A stretch of 64,000 nucleotides of DNA from Branchiostoma lanceolatum (lineage: Eukaryota > Chordata > Leptocardii > Amphioxiformes > Branchiostomatidae). Below are positions 44,526-57,100 of the stretch, piece by piece. The stretch is from contig NC_089729.1 of NCBI RefSeq assembly GCF_035083965.1, positions 14,992,964 to 15,056,963 of the forward strand, in the 5' to 3' direction. The position numbers were made by a program, and so were the translations under genes. How positions within the stretch are numbered: the stretch's first letter is position 1; every line of letters begins with the position of its first letter. The notes under the pieces were generated by a model. That model ran no database searches and was not told the origin of the DNA. It saw nothing but the letters and a program-made list of their open reading frames with translations.

Positions 44526-46798
44526 AATCCAAAAATATCCTCTTCATGAAAGTAGGTTCATACTATGTACATTTCTGTTTGATTACGAGGTTGATAATCT
44601 GAAATTACTAGGATATTTATAGATATTGTTAACAGGATTCATAGCAGCATAAGAAACAGTTTGATTTTTTGCTTTCTTTAGTCCCCTTTAAAGGTGCATA
44701 GGGACGTACATGTGATAATGGTAATGGCGATATATTTTCCAATCGTACACAGAATGGGATTCTTCTTTTATGAAAACACGTTTATAATTGTACAGTTTAG
44801 ATACTCTCTAAAGGGTGGGAGAGGCAATCTGAAACCACAAGCTGTGTATATCTGACAAATTGTTTTACGATATCTTGGAGCTATGCTACAGTAAAAACTA
44901 TTCTCTTGAGTCGCCTTGGCTAGAGTCCAGCGGTTTATAGCTTCTGCTGGTATCCCTATTCAAAGGGACTTACATGGAGTACTTGCATTGCATGGGATAC
45001 GGTTGATGTTTATTGACCGGTTATAATTCATGCCCTAAACGTCATTAAGAAATTTGTACCAAAACGTCAGCATATGACTTTGTTGTAGAAGCCTATAGTG
45101 GTAGTATCCAAGTTGCTGTAGTCCCTCATTCACCCAAATGATCCCACTGCGTAATACACTATAAGCACATGCAGGCCAAGTAATTGTTGCCTCTTGCTGT
45201 AAACTGCCTTTCTGAAAGACCATTGCCGTTGCGTAAAACAATCCTCAAAACAAAGTTCATTGAACATGCTAAATATTCCTAGAAGCATCAGAACTGTCGA
45301 CCTCTTGTTGATGACCACAAGACTAAAGTTACACAAACGAGCTTCGATGTTTCTAACCATCACCAATCGCAAAACTTTTTTCCGTGACCAGTTGAATAGC
45401 TTTCTTCCTGTTAACGTCAGCATGCGTATCGTGTCATCTATTCCGAAGGATGACGTCGCCCAATGTTAAAATGATCACATCCAAATGTGAATATAATAAC
45501 TTTGAATACAGATATTCTGAATAGCAAAAATTGTTAACTCGTTTCGTTTTATTTCATAATTTTTTTTTTTAATTTTATCTTGTTCTCTTTGGATAGATAA
45601 CGCAATTAAGCGTCTTTGTGAAAACTCAACATACTTTTCTGATCAGATGCCAATCACCGTTCGGTTTGACCTTTAACCTCCAATAACCTTTAACCTCGTT
45701 TGATTGACATTAGATAGAAGTATACATGACTTTGATGCATGTGTTTTGGACTGAATGGTACCAGTAAGAATTACCTAGTCCTTTGATAGATTCGACTAAA
45801 CGAACTACCATCTATAAAAACACTTCAATTTTCCGTAGTCCACGAAGATTTGGCAACGAAGGGAAATTACATGCGGTAGGTATTAAAGACATTCATTTGG
45901 AGACACTCCAGTTTAACTTTGTACAGTCATCTGTACTTCCCTTCAAATCTCCTGACTGCAAACCTCTTACATTGATTAATGCAATTGGCCCACACTTCTC
46001 TTCCCCCGGTCAATACGTCGTATATATGAAAGTAAAGGCGAGGAGACAGGTTATCCATTAGGGATCCCATTAAAGAAATAAGTAACTGTTTTGGCCCCTC
46101 TCTGTTCGAATAAAAGCACTTGAATTTATACATGGTTGGAAAGAGTTCAAGAGCAAGGCCGTGTGAAGAATGTTAAGTGTCGATGTAATCGATATGTGTG
46201 ACGACCATGGAATGAGTGGTGGTGGAATGTTCGTCTTGAAATGTTGGGGTTTTGTGTAATGTCTACATCAATAATGGTAAATTTAGCCGTGTGATCTGGG
46301 AAATGGGACCTTTGGAGGGCCTTGATCGTCTGGGCGCACTTGAGATTCTAATCTTTTCGTGTAGACTGTGTCATCCGTCGTGGAAAGGTGTACAGAAATA
46401 TCGCGGGGTCTTTTAACTGCAGCGCCAATCTTGTACAACATTGGAAAAGCTGTAGCGGACACTAAAAGTAATAGCGGGTGTGCTGCAGCCTTAGAAGCTG
46501 TTTGTTTTGAACATGCCATGGACATTTTCCACTTTATCTTTTCAATGTTTATTTTGCAAAAATGTTATAAACATAAGTTGATGGAAAACTAGCTTGTAAA
46601 AGGCTAGCTCCTCCCCATGACCGTGGAGGTCACGCGATGTTTGGAACAGCCACCGCCATATATGGTAATTAACGTTACATATATGTTACGTAGTGCCACC
46701 TGTTAGAAAGAACACCTCTAATATATGTGTTTTGGACAACGCTTCGAACACTTGCTGAAAAAAATATTGATATCCTGTTTCAAATTTAATATTCCTAC
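44526..46798. other. intergenic, no feature seen
   Basis: No convincing gene; several 60-100 codon frames on either strand lack any domain. Confidence 0.4.
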
Positions 46799-46802
46799 TT
46801 AA

Positions 46803-48143
46803 CCCTCAAACCACCGTATGGGGTCAAAACTGACCCCAGGCGTATATCAACATGTGCCATTTTGACATTTCGAGTCGAAAACAAAATTCCTTCTATGAGT
46901 TTGTTTGTTTATATGTCTTATAACTTCTCACAAGTTTTTACCGAGATTGGCTCTTTGTTGATTAAGTTATCCTAGAAAGTTTACGCATGGTCCAGTGACC
47001 CCAGCAAAATCTGCACTCATATTCCCTATTGTTTGATACTTGTCATCTAGTAACATGTATGATTAGGGTTATTATGATCATAGTTACAAAATATAATTTT
47101 GTAGAAACATGAATTTTTTTTTAAAATGAACGTAAAGATTAATGATGTTGCGACGTATTATGACGTCATTTATGTGATTTTATTGGCGAAAACCAACAAA
47201 TTGGGTATTTCTATACAATCCAAAGGTACACGAAAAAGCTTAAATAGAAATTATGTATGATAAATCATAATATATCCAAAAACGTTATTTGTAGATGGCA
47301 ACAGGAACGACGTCAAAATGACGTCATAAAAATTATATTCATATCAAGTTACGCTAGCGAAATCCGCCATCTTGGTTCCGGCATCTTGAATTATTTTAAA
47401 TGTATTTTTTCATCATATAACCTAATAACACAATATTAATAAAAATGGACCAAAACGTTTATATTAAGATTGTTTCTGTTTGAATAAACATGGTAATGAT
47501 GTAATTTGAGGTTGAAATAGCCGGTTATAGCTAATCTAATTATATCGTCCGCCATCTTAGATTTTGACCGATGACGTAATCAAATATGCATAAATTATGA
47601 ATATCAAATCATAAGAGTGATAGTGAATTAAATTGGTTGGTATTGATATAAGAAAATAAGTGCAGTTTAAAAAGACAGCCCTAGAATTGCATTATAAAAT
47701 CCAAAATTAGCGACTTTTACCAAATATGGCTCTAAGAAACCGATTGCCATAGCAACATGAAAACATTGATTAGATATTTCATCAAATTAAAATTGTTGCC
47801 AACGAAATTTTAGCAAAGGTGACCAAGTTTGGTTCTTCTAGCGTAAGCCATTCAGATGTTATATGACATCAAGTGTTGGCGCAGGCCTCAAAAGAGCCCG
47901 CTTGTCTGAATGGCGTAAGTTGCAAAAGACGATGTTCCCTATTTTGGCATAAATTATGATAATGAGCAGAAATTATTCACACCTTATCATGTCAAACTGT
48001 CCCTTATAGATTACTTAAACTATACATATATACAAACCACAAAAATAGTCAACTATAAAGCTATATTTTGTAGAAAATGTTGTGGGGTCATTTGTGACCC
48101 CATACGGTAAGATAAGTCGTAAAAAAGCTACGGCGGTTTGAGG
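46803..48143. mobile_element. piggyBac-like element, non-autonomous (1341 bp)
   Basis: TTAA at 46799-46802 and 48144-48147 flank 16-bp inverted ends CCCTCAAACCACCGTA and CCCTCAAACCGCCGTA (one mismatch). Just inside each end is a palindrome, TGGGGTCAAAACTGACCCCA at the left and GGGGTCATTTGTGACCCC at the right. CCC-type ends, a TTAA target and GGGTCA/TGACCC subterminal motifs are typical of piggyBac elements. The interior is AT-rich with TGACGTCA and GCCATCTT words and has no transposase frame. Confidence 0.9.
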
Positions 48144-48299
48144 GTTAAGAAAGATTTGTAGAAGTTTCATTCCCACTGCATTTGACAAGAACACTTAGGT
48201 CTATGCACCCGCTTGAACGTGATTATTTTATGTATCCAGCAGTATCTTTTATTTAAAAAGAATACCAACGTAGCATGTATATAGTATCCATTAGTTACA

Positions 48300-48730
48300 A
48301 TAGTTACCATATATACTCTTGCAAAGTTAAACCGTCATTTTTGCCCTGAAGAAGGTGACACTCGGCCACCAAAATGTCGGCTACTAAGTTACTCATTGGT
48401 CGTGAACAGAGAACTGCGTCATTGACTAGGAGGGGGCCAAGGTAATCGACAGAGAGGATAACAGGCGTACCCGTTGGATCAAGGAAGCCGTCTGGATAAG
48501 GAAGACAACACAAGTGATGAACGAAGACGAGGGGGGATACAAGCTTAGCCACGTTTGGGACAGTGTTCTCACCGCAAAAGCGCCACCTTCATCGGCTACT
48601 TATAGCGGTGAGAAGCGGTACTCAAGCTCTGAAGAAGGTATTTGATAGACATCGAAACGTTAGCAGGTGAGATAACCTGGTTGTGTAAAAAGAATCTCCT
48701 ATATCCCAGAGAACCTTGTTATTCAGTCAT
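48300..48730 (+). mobile_element. Penelope-like element C-terminal fragment
   Basis: The frame from about 48454 reads KVIDREDNRRTRWIKEAVWI, then MNEDEGGYKLSHVWDSVL, the region at the end of the GIY-YIG endonuclease part of Penelope-like elements. It is followed by a GAAGAAGGT...CGAAACGT segment of the element's terminal repeat; a similar CTGAAGAAGGTGACACTCGG piece lies at 48343. Polymerase and most of the endonuclease are missing. Minus-strand frame 48304-48552 is antisense to it. Confidence 0.8.
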
Positions 48731-50257
48731 TCATCAACCTAAGAAAAACATTCACGCATGTTGGCTCCTTTCGTGTCATTAAAGCTGTTGCAGTGTATCC
48801 CGGGGTGGTCATTCCCACCGCTCATGGCCTATGAAACGACAACATCTATCACTTAACATGTTCAGTTGCCTAAGTGTATCCCCAAATGGAGCTTGTTTCC
48901 TAAAAGGATACACGGAAAACTTGACGGCCGTGTCATTAGCGAACAACCATGTTGGTAGGAGGTCTCTGGTAATAAGGTGCTTAGTCTGAACCCCCAGAGA
49001 TAAACCTTATGGAGAAGAACATATTCATCTTACACAGTTTCCCAACTATGATCATAACTACTGGTTATGTTTTCATCTTTTTTTTATGATCGGAAACTAA
49101 CAATTATGACCATAAAGAGTGAGTATGTGTTCAATAAAGTGCAAAACGTTAAGAATCCTAAATAGCTCTGCAATTGGCTACCCTCTCAGGCTATTCACCT
49201 GATGCAAATTATATCCAGTGCAATTCTCTAACCTAAACCTACAGCATATGATCCTTTTATACGTACGAAGGAGAAGGGGGGCAAGTTTAAGTGTTCATGA
49301 CAAGCAGTCATTGTATAAAAGCCCACACAAAGTAGACTTCATAGATGCTGAGCTAGACGTTGCATTTTTAAAAGCTAAGGGTCTCTCTGTATCACACTGT
49401 GAATTAACCCTAAGTGTACTAATGTAACGTCTGCCCAACTCAGACAACTAAAGTTTGTCTCAGTTGGTAAATTACATTATGGAGGAATTCAATTTTTCGG
49501 CAAATCAAAGGGTTCGACTCATTGGACTTTGCGACTAAATCTTTTAGTCATCAACAGCAATTTACTAGTAGTGTAATTGCTCTGGGCAGAACATTTAATG
49601 CACGTGTGACGTCAGCAATAGGTCAAAGGTTGTTGGAAGTCGATACCCCCCACCGCCCCCCCCCCTTCTAGTTCAGGCATTTGAAACACTGCTGACACGT
49701 GCATTAAGTCTCGTGACCAGAGCTATAGGTTTAGGTATCAGAAGAGGACCGAGTGATTCGATCGAAAATTCCAGTGCGTTCAATATTACTTCGCGGACAG
49801 TTCAATTTCTCCATAACGTTATGTTTCATTGTCCAACTGTTGATCTCCAGTACGGCATCAATGTTCCACGTCTGGCAGATGGCCACCAAGGTGCCGCAAG
49901 GGAAAAGCTCGTCAACTTAAGTAGGAAGGAATGAATGTTAGCGTGAAACTCCCAACGGCAAGTCAGTCACCTCTACCCAGCAGGCCCAGACAATTAGGCA
50001 GCACCTCTTTGGCTAAATGGCAGATATTCAACAACGATCCTCAGCAGCTGCAGGGAGTCAGGATCCAGGGAGAGTTGAGGAAAACTTGAAAGTCTTCAAT
50101 CATAGCTTTCAAAATGTCCATGGGGATATCAGTAAAATCTCCAAGTATAGCATGCCGCGTTGGTTTGTACTTTATTGCATGCCTCTTGAGACGAATGATA
50201 TCTTAGGTCTCCTTTTTCACTAGAGGGCTATTGCTGAGCGAGCGTACAGTAACCAAT
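48731..50257. other. intergenic with diverged repeat pieces
   Basis: 49420-49700 is a diverged relative of 34385-34640 (GTTGGTAAATTACATTATGG and GGTCAAAGGTTGTTGGAAGT). A C run lies at about 49645-49665. No gene seen. Confidence 0.5.
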
Positions 50258-50400
50258 GTTAGATTTGTCTGACCCTTTATTTCATAATTGGTATTTCATA
50301 ATTGATGAGGGTTATAAAAGTATGATTCAAAAGACAACGAAACACACAAAACATGAAAAATCGCTCTTTATTTATGGAATTCGCTAAGCAATCTTTCACG
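50258..50400 (+). repeat. dispersed relative of the 39012-39340 repeat
   Basis: See the entry at 39012; order of words is preserved with a diverged middle. Confidence 0.6.
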
Positions 50401-53040
50401 ATGGTCTAAACACTAGCTCTATTGCGTATATCCTAAACTCAGCGACCAATGTGGTCTTATGAATTACGCAACAGAGCGTAGCGGATTCTTTCAAGGATTG
50501 AACACATATACTTTCAACTTGAGTTTAAAGTTGAAACTGATAGACACCTAGCTTTTGCTTATTCTCTCTTCGATTAATTATTTTTCCAAACCGTACAAAC
50601 CAACAAATCCAGGAAAACAAAGCCTCCTTCGGTCAGTTAACATACAGAAAAAGCAAATGACAAAATAAAAATGTTGATAGCAATATTCATAAAAGGCAAC
50701 TTCTATACCACGTGGGAAATGAGTATACATATACTACAATTTTTTCTTCCTTCACCATATGTGATATGAAAATGAATCATGCCAGTGTAACATACAGTAT
50801 GTATTGGTACATAGATAAAATTTGCCCATGACAAATGTAACATTCTTTGCCCTTTTCTACGGTAACCTTTCTTAAACTAATTGAATCGATTTGACCATAC
50901 GACCTTCGAGGTTATAAATTCAGGGCCAGGGACATTTTGGCATGACCTTCCCATTTGATTGACGACTGCAATATGCGTGGTGTGGAGAGAAGGTTTAGAT
51001 TTATACACGTGTTTTTTTCTTACGAGCTGTGAGGTCTCGATCATGTTCAACGGTATTGGAAATGACATTGAGAAGACCACCCCGGAAGCCAACGGTCACT
51101 GTACTGGCTCGAAAGCTTCTAGAATGCTGGATTCTACCTCAACACGTGATGAGTATATTTTGAGGAATTAGTTTCAATTCTTGCTTAGTCGAGCATCTAG
51201 CTAGGATTACGTTGTTTTATGGTATGAATTCAGACGTATTTTGAAATTTAAACGTCAGTAGTTGTTTTCCGAATTATGGAAAATCACAATTTAATACTTG
51301 CAATTGTTTATGCTTGATCTGTATGTTAGTGGTGATAAGTGGTGTTTGGATATCATTCTAAGTTAATCATAACGAACAAGAAATCAAAGATCTCACACTT
51401 CTCTTGATACTAAGTATATAATCTTTTTGTGAAATTCTTATTTCATTTATTATCATAAATTTCCCACTGATTTGGAGGTCCCACAAAACAACATACATTG
51501 AAGACATGAACCGGGATAACTCCCAATAACCTATTTATGGACCTTTCTGAGACCTTTTATCTAACTTACTGTCATTGTCTCCAATTTGATTGCAAATTTC
51601 GAAACGCACACACACACACACACACATACACATACACAGGGAGAGAGACAAACATGCTGACAAACTAAACACAATATCCCCCTTTTTACGTGTTGTAGCT
51701 ATGATAAAACGTTTGTTATAAGGAAACATCATACTCGTTATGGGGAGGGGATTTTGCCATTATTGCTGTATATGGCTGCTGTGTAAGCTTTAACAGAGAA
51801 ACTTATGATCTCGAGAGAGAACTAAAATGATCATTTTAGTTCACAAAGAAGGAGAGCGTGACGAATTAGCGAGGACTTGGGACTCTTCCAAATCGCACTT
51901 TGCAATGATACAATCTTAAAAAAGGTTACTCCATTCATTTCGAAAGGGATGCATTGGCTTGACTTACGACTCTAGCAATGCCTTTTATGAGATGTGCCAG
52001 AAATGAAATCAGAGAAAAGATTCCGTTATTTCTCAGCTAGTCATCAAATTGTCATACCACAGCAATGCCCGGGGCCATAACAGCCACCACATCAAATGAA
52101 ACCACAGATAAATGGCTGACCTTACAAGAAAGTCTATCGATGCGTATACATCTTAGAGGTCCTACTTGTAAAATATTGACCATCGAAATATGATCACTTT
52201 TGTATCAACTGCTTTCCGTAAAACCTGACTGATTTCGGGACAGAAGGTAGTTTATAACATTAACTTCACGCTTGAAAGAACCAATGCATCAACCAAGAGC
52301 ATACTTTACTTTAAAGGTGGTATAATTCGACATTTGTGGTGGCTTAAACTAAATCAGTTGCCTAAATGAAACTTGTTCTTTTCCGCATTGTGGTTACTTT
52401 GATATACACGTTTTTTTCATTGTTTGGTCCTTGTTATTAACCTGAAAATGCGGGAGCGTAAGGAGCGCAAAGACATTTAGGTACGTTGATATACATTCAA
52501 TCAGAAATCTCGCAATGGAATAATGTGAAAAAGAAAACCATTGAATAATTCATTATTATGAAGCTCTTGAACTTTGCAAATGGACAATTTACTTGCTACG
52601 GCTAAGGGATATTCAACGCCCTTTACTCTGTAAGTGGGCAAGTGTAAAAACAAAACTTTTTTTGTGTCAATTTTCTACTATTTAAGTCGGTGTCCATCAG
52701 CCACAGGCACCTTTTTCAGATCGATGCATTCATCCGGCAGATAATGACACACAAACTGCCTATTTGACAAGGGCATGTCCGAGAAGATGAACGGAATAAG
52801 GAAGACGTGGCTATATTGAGGCCTGCGGCTTCCCTTTAACGACATCAACGTGACTATGCATCTATTTTGCCGTACTGATCTAGTATTTGAATCGCAATTT
52901 GGCTGAGAAGATTGGCCTGGAGTCAGTAGGGATTGCCTGGACAATTACGACCCCGATAGGTGAAAAGATTCGTGCTTAGCATTGGTAAGAATGATGCCGG
53001 GGCTGCCTTGAAACAGGCGCAGTTTCTGAAGTAGCTGGTG
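50401..53040. other. intergenic, no gene seen
   Basis: Contains a (CA)n microsatellite at 51606-51638 and a short palindrome TAAAATGATCATTTTA at 51824-51839. Nothing else recognised. Confidence 0.4.
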
Positions 53041-53363
53041 TCCCACATGGCATGCTCATCGGACCACTTTTATGTAAAACGTAACCCACTAGTACACACC
53101 GATGATGTATTTTGAGTCACTCTCGTCCATTGGTCAATCAACATCGGACAACGCACGTGATTCCAATAGAAGCAGTGAGTTAGTGACGTAGCAAGGCTTC
53201 CCACATGCACGGGGCATGCTCATTGGACCACTTTTATGTAAAACGTAACCCATGCACCAATACATACCGATGATGTATTCTGACGAAGCTCTAAAGTGAG
53301 TCGCTCTTTTCTATTGGTTAACCAACGACGGACCACGTACCATGAAGCTGAAGAAGCAGTTAG
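53041..53363 (+). repeat. tandem duplication, period about 158 bp
   Basis: CATGCTCAT-GGACCACTTT, TATGTAAAACGTAACCCA and ACCGATGATGTATT recur in two adjacent units. Confidence 0.88.
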
Positions 53364-53789
53364 AAATTCTGTTTGTATGATTGTACCTGACACTATTCAA
53401 ACGGGGTTGGGGAAGGCTTTTCAGGCCCGCGCCAACATTTATATCGCATAAAGCCAAAACGTTTTATGCTGGAGCCACCAAACGTGATGACTTTTACTAA
53501 TATTTACTTGGCAACGATATCATAATATCTATGTAAGTTCATGGTACCTAGTCCCTTACATCAAATACATCTTATGTAATTCAATTTAACTTTCATACTT
53601 TAATATTAATGACTTAATGCTGCTAATTTCCAAAAGTCATTGGTCACGATCCAAGAGAGCGGACGATTTCATCAACGTAAGTATAAAGAGGTTATCGTCC
53701 CTTGGAATCGTAACTATGTTGTATTTTTTTGAACATTGAAATGAAGGTCTATAGTCTATTTTGATTGTGTTTTGGGGTTATTTGCTGAA

Positions 53790-54166
53790 AAAAGGGTATT
53801 TTTTAAAATTCAAGATGGCGGAACCCAGTTGATAGCTTTAAAATATATGACGTCATTATAGACGTCATTGCATGACATAGTACGCCTTTAAAAAAAGGCC
53901 TTAACATTCTGTTAGACTACATTTGTTAAAATGTTGCTGCATCCCATTGGGTTCAAAGAGAATACCTTTTTATACAGTTTCAGCCAACAATCACATAAAT
54001 GATGTCAAACCGACGTCATATTACATCATAATGACATCAAAGTTGTCTCACTTATGTATCTTTACGTGTACCTTACTCTCTGAATATGTGATGGTCATGC
54101 CGTAAATAGCTGAGGAGTTATAGCCCCCGTCCAATGTGCAGGATGTCAAAAAAAGTCTGAATAGGG
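53790..54166 (-). mobile_element. probable end of a second piggyBac-like element
   Basis: On the minus strand the sequence begins TTAACCCTATTCAGAC (TTAA 54167-54170) and continues with GACATC, ATAACTCCTCAGC, GACATCATTTATGTGATTG and CGCCATCTTGAAT segments that echo the interior of 46803-48143. The other terminus was not found, so it may be truncated. Confidence 0.45.
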
Positions 54167-54170
54167 TTAA

Positions 54171-57100
54171 ATGAAAATTGTATACTTTCGAAAGAATAAA
54201 CAACGTTACAGTGCACGTGGTAGCCATGCATTTGATGCGCTTATTTGAATGTAAACTAGGTTTACATAATCAAAAACTGCCAGGAAAGGAAAATCTTCGG
54301 AGAAACTTCTCCCATTGTTCTTCGTCATTCTAGCGTTGCATGCGTGATGATTTGATGAAAATCAAAATAGATGACTATTGTTCCTTTGGGTGCTGTATTA
54401 TGTGGAGCCTGCATACGGAATCCTTATCAAATCAATAAAACGGTCTAGTTTTCGTCTCACAAACAGAAACCAAAATGAGCCCGCCATCTGTTATTTGAGA
54501 AATCCGTATTATTGCTCACCTAGGTATAATTTGTCTCCTTATCTGTGCTGCTTGTTAAATTCTAACCTGGGCTTGCAAAGCTGATACTGAAAAATGCTCT
54601 GTTAGAGTTCTATTATCTTCACCCGTAAATATAGAACCTCTAAATAGACATATATATATAATTTTGTTATCGTTGTTCAATGGTAATATGTGTATTGGTA
54701 AGCTGTTACCTCCGTGAAAACAAAGGTATTGTTTTTGGTCTATGTATTTGTATCTGAATGTTGTAGCTAGAGGGACGGGTGTGAAGCAGACGATAGCCGA
54801 AAACTAGCAAGAAGGTAAAGTTGGCTTGGCCTATCTTCGGCTATGTGTAACAAGGAATTCTCTTTTTTGACGAAGTTAGCATGTCTTTTATTTCTTGCTT
54901 TTGAATGAAACCTGATATGCTTTTCGAAACCTTTTTGTGCTGACTGTTACAAACAGTGCTTCCCTAGATTCAATAATGGCAGCTGTTCAGTGCCTAGAGC
55001 TAACTAACACTTGTAGCAGAAGGTTTGACATCTGTTCACACAATGACAGGTTTAATGCCAACAGGCTTTTATCTTTGACTATAAACGAGAGAAGGACGTT
55101 TATTGGCCCCAATGGGCTTAATACCTATCACTGTAACTGCAACATCGGACAGATTTACAACCATAAACATGCATAAAATACCGCTACTACTGTTACATCA
55201 TTAACATACTTTATATGGGGGTCAAAAGTTAAAACGAAGCAATTAGTCGATAGGCGTAGCATTTGACCTGATCAAATATCCAAAGCCTTTGGTAAAATAT
55301 AGATGGATTCATTTATGCCGTAAAACATTCCATAAAAAGCTTAACGTGTTTGTGACATTTCGGAGTCTGCATGCAGTGAAGAGACCCGTTGACATCAATA
55401 TTTTGTACTTAACTAATAGTATATGAAGTATGTAAAATCATGAATTTAACATGGCCACTTTTTAATGTTAGATGTTGAGTGGCATTAAGTATGTTGCTAA
55501 AAACGCCTCTGCCTATCTCCAAGCATGTATTTTCTCCTGTCATTTAGCCAGTCGAAGGTTTCAAGTGACTACGTTCAAACCCCTGGCCTTGTAGTGACCA
55601 GTGGTAGATAGGGCAGCAAGTTTCTGTTGGATTACAGTTGAAGCATGAAATATGAAGCTATGATCACAGATCTTTACACACAATCACCAAGACAAATACT
55701 GGAACGGACATCCTAAACTAAGCACCACTCTCGCGCACCCGTAAGTAGTCATCCATAACACTATAGATACATCCGGGATATCCGTTCTTCTGTGTCGCTG
55801 GCTGCTTTCTACCCTTTTGAACCCGAGTCTTCCACATTCCAATTAAGCTGGGCCTGGTAGGCATGTATATGTTTCTGATGTGATTTCTAGAAACTAATGC
55901 GTGTTGGGTCGTTTTGCATGACCTGTTACTCTAATCAGCAGCTGAGCCACACGTAGTAACAGATCTAGGATTTACTGGCAAAAACTCCCACATTTTCTGC
56001 ATATTTCACAGCGCAGTTGAGATAGCAAGCATCAGTTTACACGGCAGTTAAACTGCCTTTCTTCACGCAGTTTACTTTATTATTTTCTATATGGTACAGA
56101 ACGGATGAATCTCGTATAACGTTAGCGGTACGTGTAACATATTTACTATTGGGAGTAACAGAATGCCATCGCTTTTGAGCGGTACTGTAATACGCTAGCT
56201 GTCTAACAGTTTACGTCTCTCATATCTGATTTCTGAGTCAAAAACTGTCGCTTTCTGGCAAGCATGACGGTTCTCGCTGAGTAATAGGACTGTCTTTAGT
56301 ATATATTTCTCTTTCCGCCAGTTCGTTTTGCTGCAAAGTCGCGAATCATTACCTCCGTCCCTCCCCAGTAGGTTGTGGATATCCCCAGTTCATTATACGC
56401 ACCCTCGAGTCATTTTACACTGAGGATTCATGCATCATTTCCTAATCCCAGACACTTACGTCTTATCAGTTGTTCCAGTCCCTTTTCTTTATGACGCACA
56501 TTTGGAATATTCAGCGAGCATGTTTCTTTTGGGGATTCTCGATACTTCATCTTCATGGCAATAGAAACTGGCAAAGCACTATTCTTGTTAGTTCTTGCCT
56601 TTTAATGGTCGTATCGAGAGACATCATTTGACAATAATGTGAAGAAGAATAATGGTTATGGATACTAAATGGAATTTTGTATACATTGCTGTAATCGCTG
56701 CTATAAACATTTCATCCAATTTTACTCGCAGGCGTGTTTGGCAGCGGCAATGGCTTAAACAACAGGCTGCATTGTAGAAACGGCAACGGCAGGAAACTTT
56801 GAATATTGGTAAGGTTTTGCTAGCATGATACAGAATATTCTTCTACAGATTTCAATCATACTGGTGCTGGGACGCAACAGGAAAGAGGGGTAGCCAAGTA
56901 ATGATAGCAGTAGAAGACAGTAGAAGATGACCTTAAAAAGTTTTGGCTGTGGATTGGAGTTGGCAAAACAGCCAACAGACAATAAAGAATCATGATGACA
57001 GACAGACTCAGTTTTCCCCAAAATGCTACGAAGATACTAGCTGGCAATTAAGCATTATAGTCTAGTGTATTCAGTATTGTCTCTAGCTAAGACAAATGGA

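Noticed and set aside
48304..48552. 82-aa minus-strand frame
   Set aside because: Antisense to the Penelope-like fragment, whose plus-strand frame has recognisable protein motifs.
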